A DNA stretch of 64,000 nt from a bacterium 1xD8-48 (GCA_009917455.1 QZDS01000003.1:225112-289111), one strand, 5' to 3'. Counted from the stretch's first letter, positions 34,179-42,231 are shown. Notes: generated by a model from the letters alone, not told the origin. Program-made: numbers and translations.

Positions 34179-34655
34179 GTGAATACAGCTCTCATCGTTA
34201 CATTAGTTATTCTGGCTGTTTTAGCCATTGTTATCGCCGTATTGTATTTCCTCGGGAAAAAAGCCCAGAAACGCCAGGCCCAACAGCAGGAACAGATTGA
34301 AGCCATGAAACAGACTGTTTCCATGCTAGTTATCGACAAAAAGAGGATGAAAATAAAAGACGCCGGGCTGCCGCCCATGGTTCTGTCCCAGACGCCGAAG
34401 CTCCTTCGGGGATCCAAACTTCCGATTGTGAAAGCCAAGATTGGCCCCCAGATTATGTCCCTTGTTTGCGACGAAAAAATCTTTGATTCCGTTCCCGTAA
34501 AAAAAGAAGTAAAAGCCGTTGTCAGCGGCATTTATATCACAGGCGTGAAAGGGCTCCACGGCAAAGCGCCCCAGGCTCCCGCAAAGAAAAAAGGCTTCTT
34601 CAGGAGAGCCCTCGAGAAAGCACAGGAAAAGACCGGTGCGAAACCGCTGAAATAA
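34179..34655 (+). CDS. Membrane-anchored hypothetical protein
   Basis: A 158-residue protein starting with GTG after AGGAGG. It has one N-terminal transmembrane helix (ALIVTLVILAVLAIVIAVLYFLG) and a basic cytoplasmic part with a beta-rich segment (LRGSKLPIVKAKIGPQIMSLVCDEKIF, then VKKEVKAVVSGIYITGVKGL). I do not recognise the family; its likely position is a small membrane-tethered factor. It is divergent from the trigger-factor-like gene and has its own terminator downstream. Confidence 0.6.
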   Translation: MNTALIVTLVILAVLAIVIAVLYFLGKKAQKRQAQQQEQIEAMKQTVSMLVIDKKRMKIKDAGLPPMVLSQTPKLLRGSKLPIVKAKIGPQIMSLVCDEKIFDSVPVKKEVKAVVSGIYITGVKGLHGKAPQAPAKKKGFFRRALEKAQEKTGAKPLK

Positions 34656-34678
34656 CAGCCGCAACTTTTACAAACAAC

Positions 34679-34711
34679 GGGCAGTCCGCAAAGCGTACTG
34701 CCCTCTTTTTA
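34679..34711 (+). terminator. Intrinsic terminator after the membrane protein gene
   Basis: Stem GGGCAGT/ACTGCCC with loop of 11 bases, followed by TCTTTTTA on the plus strand, 24 bases after the stop of the membrane protein gene. Confidence 0.85.
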
Positions 34712-34762
34712 TTAACAATTATCTGACTCGCAGAGCATGACAGCGTTTATTCCTGCTCTTCG

Positions 34763-35206
34763 CTATGCCAGGCTGATTCCGTCCTTTCTCGGGTGAAGCT
34801 CCATCTCTATCCGGCAATCCGCCAGATACTGATAATTCGCCTCCAGAGTGTAATCCACCAGTACGCTTATCTGATTTTCCTTTTCGTTTATCTGCACGGA
34901 TTCCGTGTCAACCCCGATTAAAATATTCCCGAAAGGCGTCTGATAGCTGGTGATATTTTTTTTGCTTTTCTCAAAGACCATGCGGACATTGATAAGCCCT
35001 CTCTTAAACACCTCAAGGTAGGAATCCTGAAACCTGATAATATTCCGGGTGGTTTCCGTAAACCCCTCCGTCATTTCGTCATAAACTATGTAATGGCTGC
35101 CGCCCTTCCGGTAATAACTGGCCGGCGTTATTGTTTCCACTGCGTCTGAATCCTCCGCATATTCCATCTGAAGGCCCTTCAGGGACAGGAGAATGTCTTT
35201 CGTCAT
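34763..35206 (-). CDS. DUF1934 (YwiB-like) calycin-fold protein
   Basis: A 147-residue beta-barrel protein of the DUF1934 family, often found near murI in Firmicutes. Features are YRKGGSHYIVYDEMTEGFTETTRNIIRF and YQTPFGNILIGVDTESVQI. The ATG at 35206 is preceded by CGGAGGA; upstream codons in frame reach back to the murI stop but have no start signal. The role is unknown. Confidence 0.8.
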   Translation of the reverse strand: MTKDILLSLKGLQMEYAEDSDAVETITPASYYRKGGSHYIVYDEMTEGFTETTRNIIRFQDSYLEVFKRGLINVRMVFEKSKKNITSYQTPFGNILIGVDTESVQINEKENQISVLVDYTLEANYQYLADCRIEMELHPRKDGISLA

Positions 35207-35282
35207 AATTTTCCTCCGTTCAGTTCGGCGCCTGATTGGTAAGACGCCGGTTTTCTGTGCCGTATCCCGCACATTTTGCACG

Positions 35283-36104
35283 CTAATATTCCTCTATGTT
35301 TATGATTTCCGCGGATAAAATCCCGTATTTGATAATGGAATTGGCAAACCGTTTGAATTTATCCGCCGCGTCGCTGACATAAAAGCGGTACCGGTTATCT
35401 CCTAGCCTCGCCGCCTCGTCGTTTAACATTCCTTTTTCTCCCAGCAGCCTTTTGAGTTCTCTCGCGGTCTCATAGGCGGGGTTTACCAGCGAAACGCTCT
35501 CTCCCATAATCCTTCCCACCGTGGAGCGAATCAGAGGATAATGGGTGCAGCCTAATATCAGCGTGTCGATTCCGATATCGAGCAGCTCCGTAAGATACCT
35601 TTTGGCAATTTCATCGGTCACAGGGTCTTCCCACAATCCCTCCTCCACAAGAGGCACAAACAGGGGACACGCCTTGCCCGTAACGGCTGCCTCCGGTTTG
35701 ATTTTTTTTATGTACCGGGAATAAATGCTGCTGTCAATCGTTCCCTCGGTTCCTATCACGCCTATTCTCCCGTTTTCCGTAACCGCCGCCGCCACTCTCG
35801 CGCCCGGCTTTATCACCCCGATTATGGGGATATCCGTTTCCTTTTCTATTTCGTCCAAAGCAAACGCGCTGGCGGTATTGCAGGCCGCAACAATCACCTT
35901 TACCTCCCGGGCCTGCAGAAAACGCACAATCTGGCGGGAATATCTTGTAATGGTTTCCCTGGACTTGCTGCCGTAGGGAACCCTCGCGGTATCTCCAAAA
36001 TAAATAATTTTTTCATTGGGGATTTGGCGCATGATTTCCCTTGCCACCGTAAGCCCCCCTATCCCGGAGTCAAAAACCCCCACAGGCGAATTTTTGTTTA
36101 TCAT
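35283..36104 (-). CDS. murI: Glutamate racemase
   Basis: A 273-residue enzyme that converts L-glutamate to D-glutamate for peptidoglycan. It shows PVGVFDSGIGGLTVAREI at the N-terminus, the first catalytic Cys in AACNTASAFAL and the second in GCTHYPLI, and YFGDTARVPYG. The ATG follows GAGAGCTGAAA. The C-terminal tail (YVSDAADKFKRFANSII) is normal for Clostridia. It is adjacent to the DUF1934 gene and overlaps a small upstream reading frame. Confidence 0.95.
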   Translation of the reverse strand: MINKNSPVGVFDSGIGGLTVAREIMRQIPNEKIIYFGDTARVPYGSKSRETITRYSRQIVRFLQAREVKVIVAACNTASAFALDEIEKETDIPIIGVIKPGARVAAAVTENGRIGVIGTEGTIDSSIYSRYIKKIKPEAAVTGKACPLFVPLVEEGLWEDPVTDEIAKRYLTELLDIGIDTLILGCTHYPLIRSTVGRIMGESVSLVNPAYETARELKRLLGEKGMLNDEAARLGDNRYRFYVSDAADKFKRFANSIIKYGILSAEIINIEEY

Positions 36105-36309
36105 TTTCAGCTCTCTTTTCCACTGCTGTATTTTCTTCTATTTGATATACATATTCCGCAACCCGGCTTTTTATACAAATCGTGCCCGGCTCCCACTCCG
36201 CCTTTTCTTCATACACATCGTCGCTAAGACAAAGCTCCGGGTAAACAAATCCCCACCAGCCCAGGGTTCCCAATAATATTACAGCCGTTTCATATAATTT
36301 TCTCATCAT
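36070..36309 (-). CDS. Small membrane-associated hypothetical protein upstream of murI
   Basis: A 79-residue protein with a hydrophobic N-terminal helix (YETAVILLGTLGWWGFVYPEL) and an acidic, Cys-containing soluble part. The ribosome binding site is weak (GGGAAG). It overlaps the start of murI by 35 bases. I do not recognise a family; the frame, length and an N-terminal helix make it plausible. Confidence 0.45.
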   Translation of the reverse strand: MMRKLYETAVILLGTLGWWGFVYPELCLSDDVYEEKAEWEPGTICIKSRVAEYVYQIEENTAVEKRAENDKQKFACGGF

Positions 36310-36420
36310 TCACTCTTCCCGTTATACCGGTTTGGCCCCAGCCGCCGATAAGGCCGGCTGCAGCGCCAATACGCCGTTTTTTGTTTCTGGTAAGAGTGTT
36401 TCCTCTTTTGACGGGTTTAT

Positions 36421-37113
36421 TCAAATAAATTTTCTGCCTTCATTCTCCATCCGTATCTGCCGCACAATCGCCTTTTCCTGATTGTCGATATGCAGCTTTG
36501 CCGCCGCCGACGCGCGCTCCTTGTCGCGGCTCACAATACTCTCATAGATTTCCCTGTGCTCGGCCACCAGATTATCATGCCGGCTTTCCTCCTGAATATA
36601 GACGAACCGGTAGCGGTACATCTGCTCTGAAAGATTGTTTACAAGCTGTTGCAGCCGCCTGTTGCCGGTAGCCTCCACGATAATATCATGGAGCGCCACG
36701 TCCGCCTTCGCTATGACCGAAGCGTCCGCCTCCTTTGCCACCTGCTCAAAGTTCCGGCATGCCTCCCGGAGCCGCTCCAAATCCGCCTCCACAATTCTGT
36801 CGCAGGCCAGTTCCACACTGAGAGCGTCCAGCGCCCGCCGCACCTCCAGCACGTCCTTTAAGCTCTTTTCCGTGATTCTCGCCACCTCCGCGCCGCGTCT
36901 GGGAATCATAATCACCAGACCCTCTAGCTCCAGCTTCCTGATGGCTTCCCTGATAGGCGTCCTGCTGACTCCCAGCCGGTTTGCAAGATGAACCTCCATA
37001 AGACGTTCCCCGGGCTTTAACTGCCCTGTCAGAATCGCCTTACGCAGTGTATTGAATACCACATCTCTCAAAGGTAAAAATTCGTCCATGTCTACCTGAA
37101 ACAGTTCGTCCAT
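36421..37113 (-). CDS. GntR family transcriptional regulator (FadR/FCD type)
   Basis: A 230-residue regulator with an N-terminal winged helix (RDVVFNTLRKAILTGQLKPGERL, then LANRLGVSRTPIREAIRKLELEG) and an all-helical FCD ligand-binding domain with likely metal-binding His (HDIIVEATGNRRLQQL, VAEHREIYESIVSRD). A clear ribosome binding site (GGAGGAC) precedes it. It follows ispE in the same direction; its effector is unknown. Confidence 0.9.
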   Translation of the reverse strand: MDELFQVDMDEFLPLRDVVFNTLRKAILTGQLKPGERLMEVHLANRLGVSRTPIREAIRKLELEGLVIMIPRRGAEVARITEKSLKDVLEVRRALDALSVELACDRIVEADLERLREACRNFEQVAKEADASVIAKADVALHDIIVEATGNRRLQQLVNNLSEQMYRYRFVYIQEESRHDNLVAEHREIYESIVSRDKERASAAAKLHIDNQEKAIVRQIRMENEGRKFI

Positions 37114-37181
37114 CCGCGTCCTCCTCTCTTTCTTTGTCTGAATCCGTCAAAATACAGTTATCCGCCGGAAATGCAGGTTTT

Positions 37182-38093
37182 TCATAGCCTGTGGAATCCC
37201 GTCACGAATACCTGACCGGCAAGCCCGGCTCTTTTTATATCCTCCACGGCCGCCTCCGCCGCCTCTTTTCCCTTAAAAATACCAAACACCGTAGGGCCGC
37301 TTCCGCTCATCAGCGCATTCTCCGCCCCCTTTTCCATCATCGCTTTTTTTATGTCGGCAATCACCGGATATTCCCTCACGGTGACCGTTTCCAGCACGTT
37401 TTCCATTCTTTCAGTGATTCCCGAAAGGTTCCCGTCTTTTATTGCCTCCACCATTCCGTCGATATCCGGGTGCTTTTTCAGGTTTTCCAGATGAAGATTC
37501 TCATATACAAATTTAGTGGACACATGAATTTCCGGTTTCGCCACCGCCAGAACACAATCAGGGGGTGACGGAAGATAAGTCAGCTCCTCGCCGATACCCT
37601 CCGAAAGCGCCGTGCCCCCCGCGATACAATAGGGAATATCCGCGCCCAGCTTCACCCCCATTTCCTGCATCCGCTCCAGAGTCATTTTCAGGTCAAAAAG
37701 CTCATTCAGCCCGTGGAACACCGCCGCCGCGTCCGTACTCCCGCCCGCCATGCCGGCCGCCACGGGAATATTCTTCTGCAGCGTAATCTCCACCCCGGAC
37801 TCTATACCGTACTCATTTATAATCATATCCGCAGCCTTAAAAATAAGATTGTCCCGGCTTGCCGGAATCTCCGCCTCGTCAGGAGACGAACCGTCCGTCC
37901 CGCTAACCGCTTTTCCGCCCCAAGAATCTATCTGAAGGGAAATCCCCGGCCGGGTAGTTTTATCAAAAGTCAGTCTGTCCCAGATATCCACTGTCTGCAT
38001 TACCATCTTTACTTCATGGTAGCCGTCTGGCCTCCTTCTTATTACATCCAGGCCAAGATTGATTTTGGCATAGGCTTTACGCGTGATGCTCAT
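37182..38093 (-). CDS. ispE: 4-diphosphocytidyl-2-C-methyl-D-erythritol kinase
   Basis: A 303-residue GHMP kinase of the non-mevalonate isoprenoid pathway, which phosphorylates CDP-methylerythritol. It has AYAKINLGLDVIRRRPDGYHEVKMVMQ at the N-terminus, the ATP-binding GHMP motif PVAAGMAGGSTDAAA and the C-terminal GSGPTVFGIF. The start at 38093 follows AAGGAGGA; further upstream codons run through the palindromic repeat and are probably not translated. Confidence 0.95.
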   Translation of the reverse strand: MSITRKAYAKINLGLDVIRRRPDGYHEVKMVMQTVDIWDRLTFDKTTRPGISLQIDSWGGKAVSGTDGSSPDEAEIPASRDNLIFKAADMIINEYGIESGVEITLQKNIPVAAGMAGGSTDAAAVFHGLNELFDLKMTLERMQEMGVKLGADIPYCIAGGTALSEGIGEELTYLPSPPDCVLAVAKPEIHVSTKFVYENLHLENLKKHPDIDGMVEAIKDGNLSGITERMENVLETVTVREYPVIADIKKAMMEKGAENALMSGSGPTVFGIFKGKEAAEAAVEDIKRAGLAGQVFVTGFHRL

Positions 38094-38115
38094 CTGCGGG
38101 TTCCTCCTTCCATTG

Positions 38116-38256
38116 GCGGGTAATAAGGCATCCTCCCGCTTCGCGGGCCCCTCCTTATTACATTTATAGAGCAGATGCATGAAATGCGAACTTCGTTCGC
38201 TGCATCTGCGGGTAATAAGGTATCCTCCCGCTTCGCGGGCCCCTCCTTATTACATT
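38116..38256. repeat. Two palindromic 49-bp repeats around a third palindrome
   Basis: Two direct copies (38116-38164 and 38208-38256) differ at one base. Each is itself a long dyad: GTAATAAGG...CCTTATTAC outside and CCCGCTTCGCGGG inside. Between them GCAGATGCA...TGCATCTGC forms a third dyad. The layout resembles a REP/BIME-like intergenic element upstream of ispE. Confidence 0.75.
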
Positions 38257-38328
38257 GTATACATTATACATTAAATTGTACTTAATTATATACATGGGAC
38301 GCGGGGTTCGTCAAGATTTTATCTTTCA

Positions 38329-38581
38329 CTATCTGACCCCTATCTTTTCCATTAGCGCCTCTTGAAGCACCTGAGAAAAATTGATATTTTTCTTCATGGC
38401 AATCTCATTCAGCCATTCCGGAATGCTTAAGGTCTTTTTTATTGCTTTCGAACAGTGCATTCTTCTATATTCCTCCATGTCAAACTCAACAACCACCAAA
38501 AAACTGTCCGGCTCACTTTTTATATCCTGTGGCCGCGACGCCACGGGAAGTTCCGCCTTTTCAGCCTCCATATCTGATAAT
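38329..38581 (-). pseudogene. hicB: hicB antitoxin, 3' fragment (cut off by IS insertion)
   Basis: This fragment encodes the C-terminal part of HicB: SDMEAEKAELPVASRPQDI, then FLVVVEFDMEEYRR and the ribbon-helix-helix domain KKTLSIPEWLNEIAMKKNINFSQVLQEALMEKIG. The fragment has no original start. Its upstream half is at 40477-40627 on the other side of an IS. Joining them across one copy of the ATAAT duplication restores EALGLSLSDMEAEKAE in frame. The DNA-binding, autorepressing half is thus separated from the toxin-binding half. Confidence 0.88.
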
Positions 38582-38715
38582 GAGCGGTCTCGGAAACTCT
38601 TTAAGTTCGAATTTCCGCCCTTTTTTATTACTCTTTTTTATCTCTTCCTCCATACTCCGGAGAAAAAATTCCATAAATTTTATCAAAATCTATTGACTTA
38701 TAACCCTAAATGTGC

Positions 38716-38806
38716 GGCGCGTTTGGTGACCATATACGCCAGTCACCAAACGCGCCCCTTGTAGTTAAGAAGCATTTGTGCCCCACGCACAGCACTAAAC
38801 TACAAG
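38716..38806 (+). promoter_or_regulatory. Two hairpins in the transposase leader, second one masking the ribosome binding site
   Basis: A perfect 15-bp hairpin (GGCGCGTTTGGTGAC/GTCACCAAACGCGCC, 38716-38756) is followed by a 9-bp stem CTTGTAGTT/AACTACAAG (38758-38806). The right arm ends in AAG of the AAGGAGG ribosome binding site before the ATG at 38820. Such structures are known in several IS to limit transposase made by transcription from outside. Confidence 0.6.
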
Positions 38807-38819
38807 GAGGTACACTATT

Positions 38820-38963
38820 ATGATCAAGTACTGGCAGTCCATGCAAGATTACAAGTACTTTCTCACCGAATCCAAAGTCCATTTCGATTCCTCTGAAAGA
38901 AAACGGCTCCATACGGAACTTTGGAAAGCATGGCACCAAGCTCCGGCTTTTCGATACCGATAA
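38820..38963 (+). other. Transposase N-terminal fragment in another frame
   Basis: An ATG at 38820 with AAGGAGG upstream opens 47 codons (MIKYWQSMQDYKYFLTESK, then RKRLHTELWK) that look like the natural start of the transposase, but TAA stops it at 38961. The continuation in the main frame resumes at HGTKLRLFDTDKAMEF. A one-base excess near GGAAAGCATGG explains it, so either a frameshift mutation or a programmed +1 shift is present. Confidence 0.6.
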
Positions 38964-38967
38964 GGCC

Positions 38968-40293
38968 ATGGAGTTCCTTTTGCCCTTTTACTCCAACTCT
39001 GGCAGGCCTGCTAAGAACCAGCCGCAAATCTTAAGGTCTTTTATCCTTTTCTTTCTTCTATTTTCAGAAGGTTTGGCCAAGCTATCCCTTACCCTTTGGG
39101 TGGACAGGCTCAAACACGACCGCCTCCTTGCCGCCCTCATCGGCTGCACTACGGATTCCCTGCCACCCCTCGGTTCTTATTTTGACTTCATGGACAGGCT
39201 CTGGACTGCACCGCCAACGGACTTATATGCACGGGACAAACTCCTCCCCGCTTCCTGGAACAGCAAAAAGCCTGATAAGCCCAATGGCAAAAAACAGAAA
39301 GCACAGGAAACAAAACCCAAAATTACTGAAGCAATCGAAAAACGCCTCATGGACGGGAAAGATATCCCTTTTAACTTTGAGGAACGTCTGCAGCGCTTCT
39401 TCTATCTTGTGGCTGTCCTGCCTTCCATGGAATGCGGCCTGATCCCAATGGAACACCTTACCGTTTCCGGGGACGGCACCGCTGTACATACCCATGCCTG
39501 CCCACGCGCACACCACAGGGCCGGCGCACCCGATAACCTTCGGCATTTCCCCGACCCTGACGCTTCCTGGGGCTGGGACAGTGACCTGGATAAATTTTAC
39601 TTCGGCTACACTTTGTTCCAGTTATCATGCTATAACAGTGAACTCAGGACAGACATTCCCCTTCTCCTGCGCTTTACCAGCGCAAGGCGGCATGATTCAG
39701 TCAATTTCCTTGTCGCTTTCCACGAACTGGAAAAACATATGCCCGCAGTTCCCATTGAAAATATGTGCCTGGATTCCGCAATGGACAATTCCCCCACTTA
39801 CAGGCTCCTCAAAAAAAGGGAGATACGGGCATTCATCGACCTCAATGACAAATGCGGCCGACCCAAGACAATTCCTGACACCATCACCATTGACAAGGAC
39901 GGGACTCCCTTATGCCAGGAAAATATGCGCATGAAACCCAATGGTTATGACAAATCCAGCGGCTACCTCATGTGGCGCTGCCCCTATGGGAAGGATCACT
40001 GTTCCAAATGCAAAAACAGCTGCACGGATTCCAAATATGGGAGGGTCGTCAAGACCAGGCCCGACTGGGACATCCGGCTTTACACCGATGTCCCCCGCGG
40101 CACAGATGCTTATAAGAAGATCTATAACCAGCGCACCGCCACGGAACGCATCAACAACCGCATCCTCAATGGTTACGGCCTGCACCGTATGTTCATACAC
40201 ACAAAGGAGCATTATTCTTTCATGACAACCATGATCGGGATCTGCATCCATCTGGATGCCCGCTATAAACAGCAGGTGCAGGCAGCGGCTTAA
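38968..40293 (+). CDS. DDE-type transposase (main frame)
   Basis: A 441-codon frame beginning with ATG at 38968, but the homologous part continues upstream into HGTKLRLFDTDKA, so this may be the larger portion of a frameshifted gene. Visible features are RPAKNQPQILRSFILFFLLF, a DDE-like core with SGDGTAVHTH, LDSAMDNSPTYRLL, a cysteine-rich zinc-like element (CPYGKDHCSKCKNSC) and YNQRTATERINNRILNGYGL, where the Glu is probably the third acidic residue. It cuts and joins the IS ends. It may be inactive if the N-terminus cannot be joined. Confidence 0.85.
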   Translation: MEFLLPFYSNSGRPAKNQPQILRSFILFFLLFSEGLAKLSLTLWVDRLKHDRLLAALIGCTTDSLPPLGSYFDFMDRLWTAPPTDLYARDKLLPASWNSKKPDKPNGKKQKAQETKPKITEAIEKRLMDGKDIPFNFEERLQRFFYLVAVLPSMECGLIPMEHLTVSGDGTAVHTHACPRAHHRAGAPDNLRHFPDPDASWGWDSDLDKFYFGYTLFQLSCYNSELRTDIPLLLRFTSARRHDSVNFLVAFHELEKHMPAVPIENMCLDSAMDNSPTYRLLKKREIRAFIDLNDKCGRPKTIPDTITIDKDGTPLCQENMRMKPNGYDKSSGYLMWRCPYGKDHCSKCKNSCTDSKYGRVVKTRPDWDIRLYTDVPRGTDAYKKIYNQRTATERINNRILNGYGLHRMFIHTKEHYSFMTTMIGICIHLDARYKQQVQAAA

Positions 40294-40476
40294 ACCATGT
40301 TTCCTGCTTTGAGATTCTTTCCGGCCTGTTTTCTGACAGGCTTAAACGCCATGCCCATTTTTATTCTTTATACTCTCCGAACCGCTCTGGTCCAACAATC
40401 ATCCATCTCTTATCCCACTCATTTCTAAAAATCAACCCTTCCCTGCCTATTCGCTATTGAGTTTCCGAGACTGCTC

Positions 40477-40627
40477 ATAATGAAAGACCTAATGCCTCCA
40501 CAGCCATCTCATATGCCTGCTGCATGTCCTCTCCCTGTGTCACACATTCAGGAATATCTGGAAAGGATACCCAGAATCCGCCTTCTTCCGCTTCATGGAA
40601 CAACGCCGGATAAAATAATTTGTTCAT
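40477..40627 (-). pseudogene. hicB: hicB antitoxin, 5' fragment
   Basis: The first 50 codons of HicB: MNKLFYPALFHEAEEGGFW, then SFPDIPECVTQGEDMQQAYE and VEALGLSL, the RNase-H-like fold half that contacts HicA. The start follows GGAGGTATT. The IS insertion creates a TGA directly at the junction (TTA-TGA), so the peptide ends after Leu50. The missing C-terminal half is at 38329-38581. Confidence 0.88.
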
Positions 40628-40668
40628 AATACCTCCATTCCATTGACAGAGCTGACTGTAAACACTTT

Positions 40669-40857
40669 TCATTTAAGCCCCGCCTCTTTAAGTATTGCTT
40701 TTTCCAATCCTTTTTTCAGGTCTTTGGCGTGATAAGGAACGATTACCGTTCTTCCAGTCTGAATATTTCTCATCTTTACATGGAAACCATTCTGACTAAT
40801 ATTTTCAAAGCCGTTTTTCTTTAGAAGCTTAATCATCTCCTGAGATGTTAATGGCAT
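40669..40857 (-). CDS. hicA: HicA toxin (mRNA interferase)
   Basis: A 62-residue HicA of the double-stranded-RNA-binding-like fold, with LTSQEMIKLLKKNGFENIS, the catalytic His in NGFHVKMRN (where Ser of the usual GSH is Phe) and PYHAKDLKKGLEKAILKEAGL. HicA cleaves mRNA and is neutralised by HicB. It stands 41 bases upstream of the hicB start. Its reading frame is complete, although the antitoxin gene is broken. Confidence 0.9.
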   Translation of the reverse strand: MPLTSQEMIKLLKKNGFENISQNGFHVKMRNIQTGRTVIVPYHAKDLKKGLEKAILKEAGLK

Positions 40858-40937
40858 CTTTTGTGTCTCCTCATCACATCATTATATTACCACGTATTAT
40901 TACGTATGCAAAGTTGTTCCCTTCCCAAAGCAGCCTC

Positions 40938-41276
40938 CTAATTCTCGCGCTCCCGCTCCCTCAACCTCCCGTCCTCAAGGTAAAAGATTCTGTCAAAGCC
41001 CTCAAGCTGGTGATAATGGTGGGTTATCATCAGCACCGTCTTTCCCTCCATCTCATGGGTGATGATTCCCTGTCCCACACATTTTTCCATATTCACCAGA
41101 CTGGGCTCCACAATGTCAAACCCTTCCCACGTCATTATCCTCAGTTCCCCGCTGAGTTCCTCGGACTCTGATTCCTCTAAAGCCCCTGCTTCTATATCTG
41201 TATTGCTTTCTGCCATTTCTTCTGACGCACTCTCTCTTTTTTCATTTTCCCCTCCCCCACATGCCGCAAGAAGCAA
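40938..41276 (-). pseudogene. Chimeric remnant of a binding lipoprotein fused to an ABC ATPase tail
   Basis: The frame begins in a lipobox region (LLAACGGGENEKRESASE) and runs through ELRIMTWEGFD, typical of the N-terminus of a solute-binding lipoprotein without its signal peptide start. At about residue 75 it switches to GKTVLMITHHYHQLEGFDRIFYLEDGRL, which is the H-loop region at the C-terminus of an ABC ATPase. A deletion between two transporter genes explains it. It has no function I can support and is likely decayed. Confidence 0.7.
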
Positions 41277-41439
41277 TACACCTCTGTTTTTGTCCTATGT
41301 CCTTAGGATAAAGGACTTTTTTTATACTATAAACAAATTCAAATAACAACAGCATTTTGCCCTTTCCATCCTTCCCCGTCGATTTAAAGCCAATTAAAGA
41401 ACATTTCATTACATTTTCCCCAAAAATCCCTGTAAAAGC

Positions 41440-41467
41440 TAATCTTTTTAAATCACCAAGCCGATAA
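41440..41467 (+). promoter_or_regulatory. Sigma-28 (SigD/FliA)-like promoter
   Basis: TAAT at 41440-41443, 16 bases of spacer, then GCCGATAA at 41460-41467, close to the SigD consensus TAAA-N15-GCCGATAT. It lies 34 bases before the ATG of the downstream gene, whose ribosome binding site is AAGGAGGG. Confidence 0.6.
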
Positions 41468-41501
41468 TTTTTATAGAAAATTAACCAAGGAGGGTGATAT
41501 T

Positions 41502-42149
41502 ATGAGCGTAAACGGAGTTACAGGCGCAAGTGAAGCATATAGCAGCGCATATGCATCAAAAACCAAAAGCGCCGAGACCAATACCGAAGTAAAGCAGGGA
41601 AGTGTAAAAGAAGCTGCTGCCGCTGAAAATGCTGGCGCGGTGTACGAGCCTTCCAAAAAGACAGGTAAGACTTCTGCCAAAACCTATAAGCCCAATGTCG
41701 AGCTTGTTGCAAAAATGAAAGCGGATGCTGACGCGAGAACCGCGCAGTTACAGAGCATTGTTGAGAAGATGCTGACCAAACAGGGCCAGACCTACGGAAA
41801 AGCCAACGATATCTGGAGTATGTTATCAAGCGGCAAATTTACCGTAGACGCGGCTACCAAAGCGCAGGCTCAGGCCGATATTGCTGACGACGGCTACTGG
41901 GGCGTTTCCCAGACCTCACAGCGTATTCTGGATTTCGCCTCGGCTTTAACAGGCGGCGACCCCGACCAGATTGAAAAAATGCGTTCCGCATTCCTCAAGG
42001 GCTACAAAAAGGCTGAAAAGACCTGGGGCGGCAATCTTCCCGGTATCTGCAAGCAGACCTACGACGCTGTTTTGAAAGGATTTGACAAAATGGCCGAAGA
42101 TTCTAAGGTTCAGACTGAAGGCAGCTCTGATTCAGACACAGACAAATAA
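41502..42149 (+). CDS. Conserved hypothetical protein, probable flagellar-regulon member
   Basis: A 215-residue soluble protein with a low-complexity Ser/Ala/Thr-rich N-terminus (SAYASKTKSAETNTEV), then a helical region (ELVAKMKADADARTAQLQSIVEKMLTKQGQTYGK) and a C-terminal motif GYWGVSQTSQRILDFASALTGGDP with KTWGGNLPGICKQTYDAVLKGFDKM. There is no signal peptide. The C-terminal motif is reminiscent of DUF5610-like proteins, but I am not sure. A sigma-28-type promoter upstream suggests expression with motility or chemotaxis genes, none of which lie nearby. Confidence 0.6.
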   Translation: MSVNGVTGASEAYSSAYASKTKSAETNTEVKQGSVKEAAAAENAGAVYEPSKKTGKTSAKTYKPNVELVAKMKADADARTAQLQSIVEKMLTKQGQTYGKANDIWSMLSSGKFTVDAATKAQAQADIADDGYWGVSQTSQRILDFASALTGGDPDQIEKMRSAFLKGYKKAEKTWGGNLPGICKQTYDAVLKGFDKMAEDSKVQTEGSSDSDTDK

Positions 42150-42177
42150 AAATCCAAAAATCCATTTAAAACCCAAA

Positions 42178-42231
42178 GAGCTGTTGTAAAGGCAGATGAA
42201 TAATCACTGCCAGAGCAACAGCTCCATTTTT
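42178..42231 (+). terminator. Intrinsic terminator downstream of the sigma-28 regulated gene
   Basis: Outer stem GAGCTGTTG/CAACAGCTC and inner stem GGCAG/CTGCC, followed by CATTTTTAT on the plus strand. Confidence 0.85.

Larger units (their letters stand above)
38582..40476 (+). mobile_element. Insertion sequence (1,895 bp) in hicB
   Basis: The ends are GAGCGGTCTCGGAAACTC (left, 38582-38599) and its inverted counterpart GAGTTTCCGAGACTGCTC (right, 40459-40476), 17 of 18 bases matching. The target site duplication ATAAT flanks both ends (38577-38581 and 40477-40481). It carries one DDE-type transposase reading rightwards. A second copy of the same end is at 63931. The family is not certain; IS1182-like or ISNCY-like is possible. 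Confidence 0.92.

Noticed and set aside
38116..38256. CRISPR array
   Set aside because: There are only two repeats, the repeat is a long dyad and the spacing is itself palindromic; no cas genes occur in the window.
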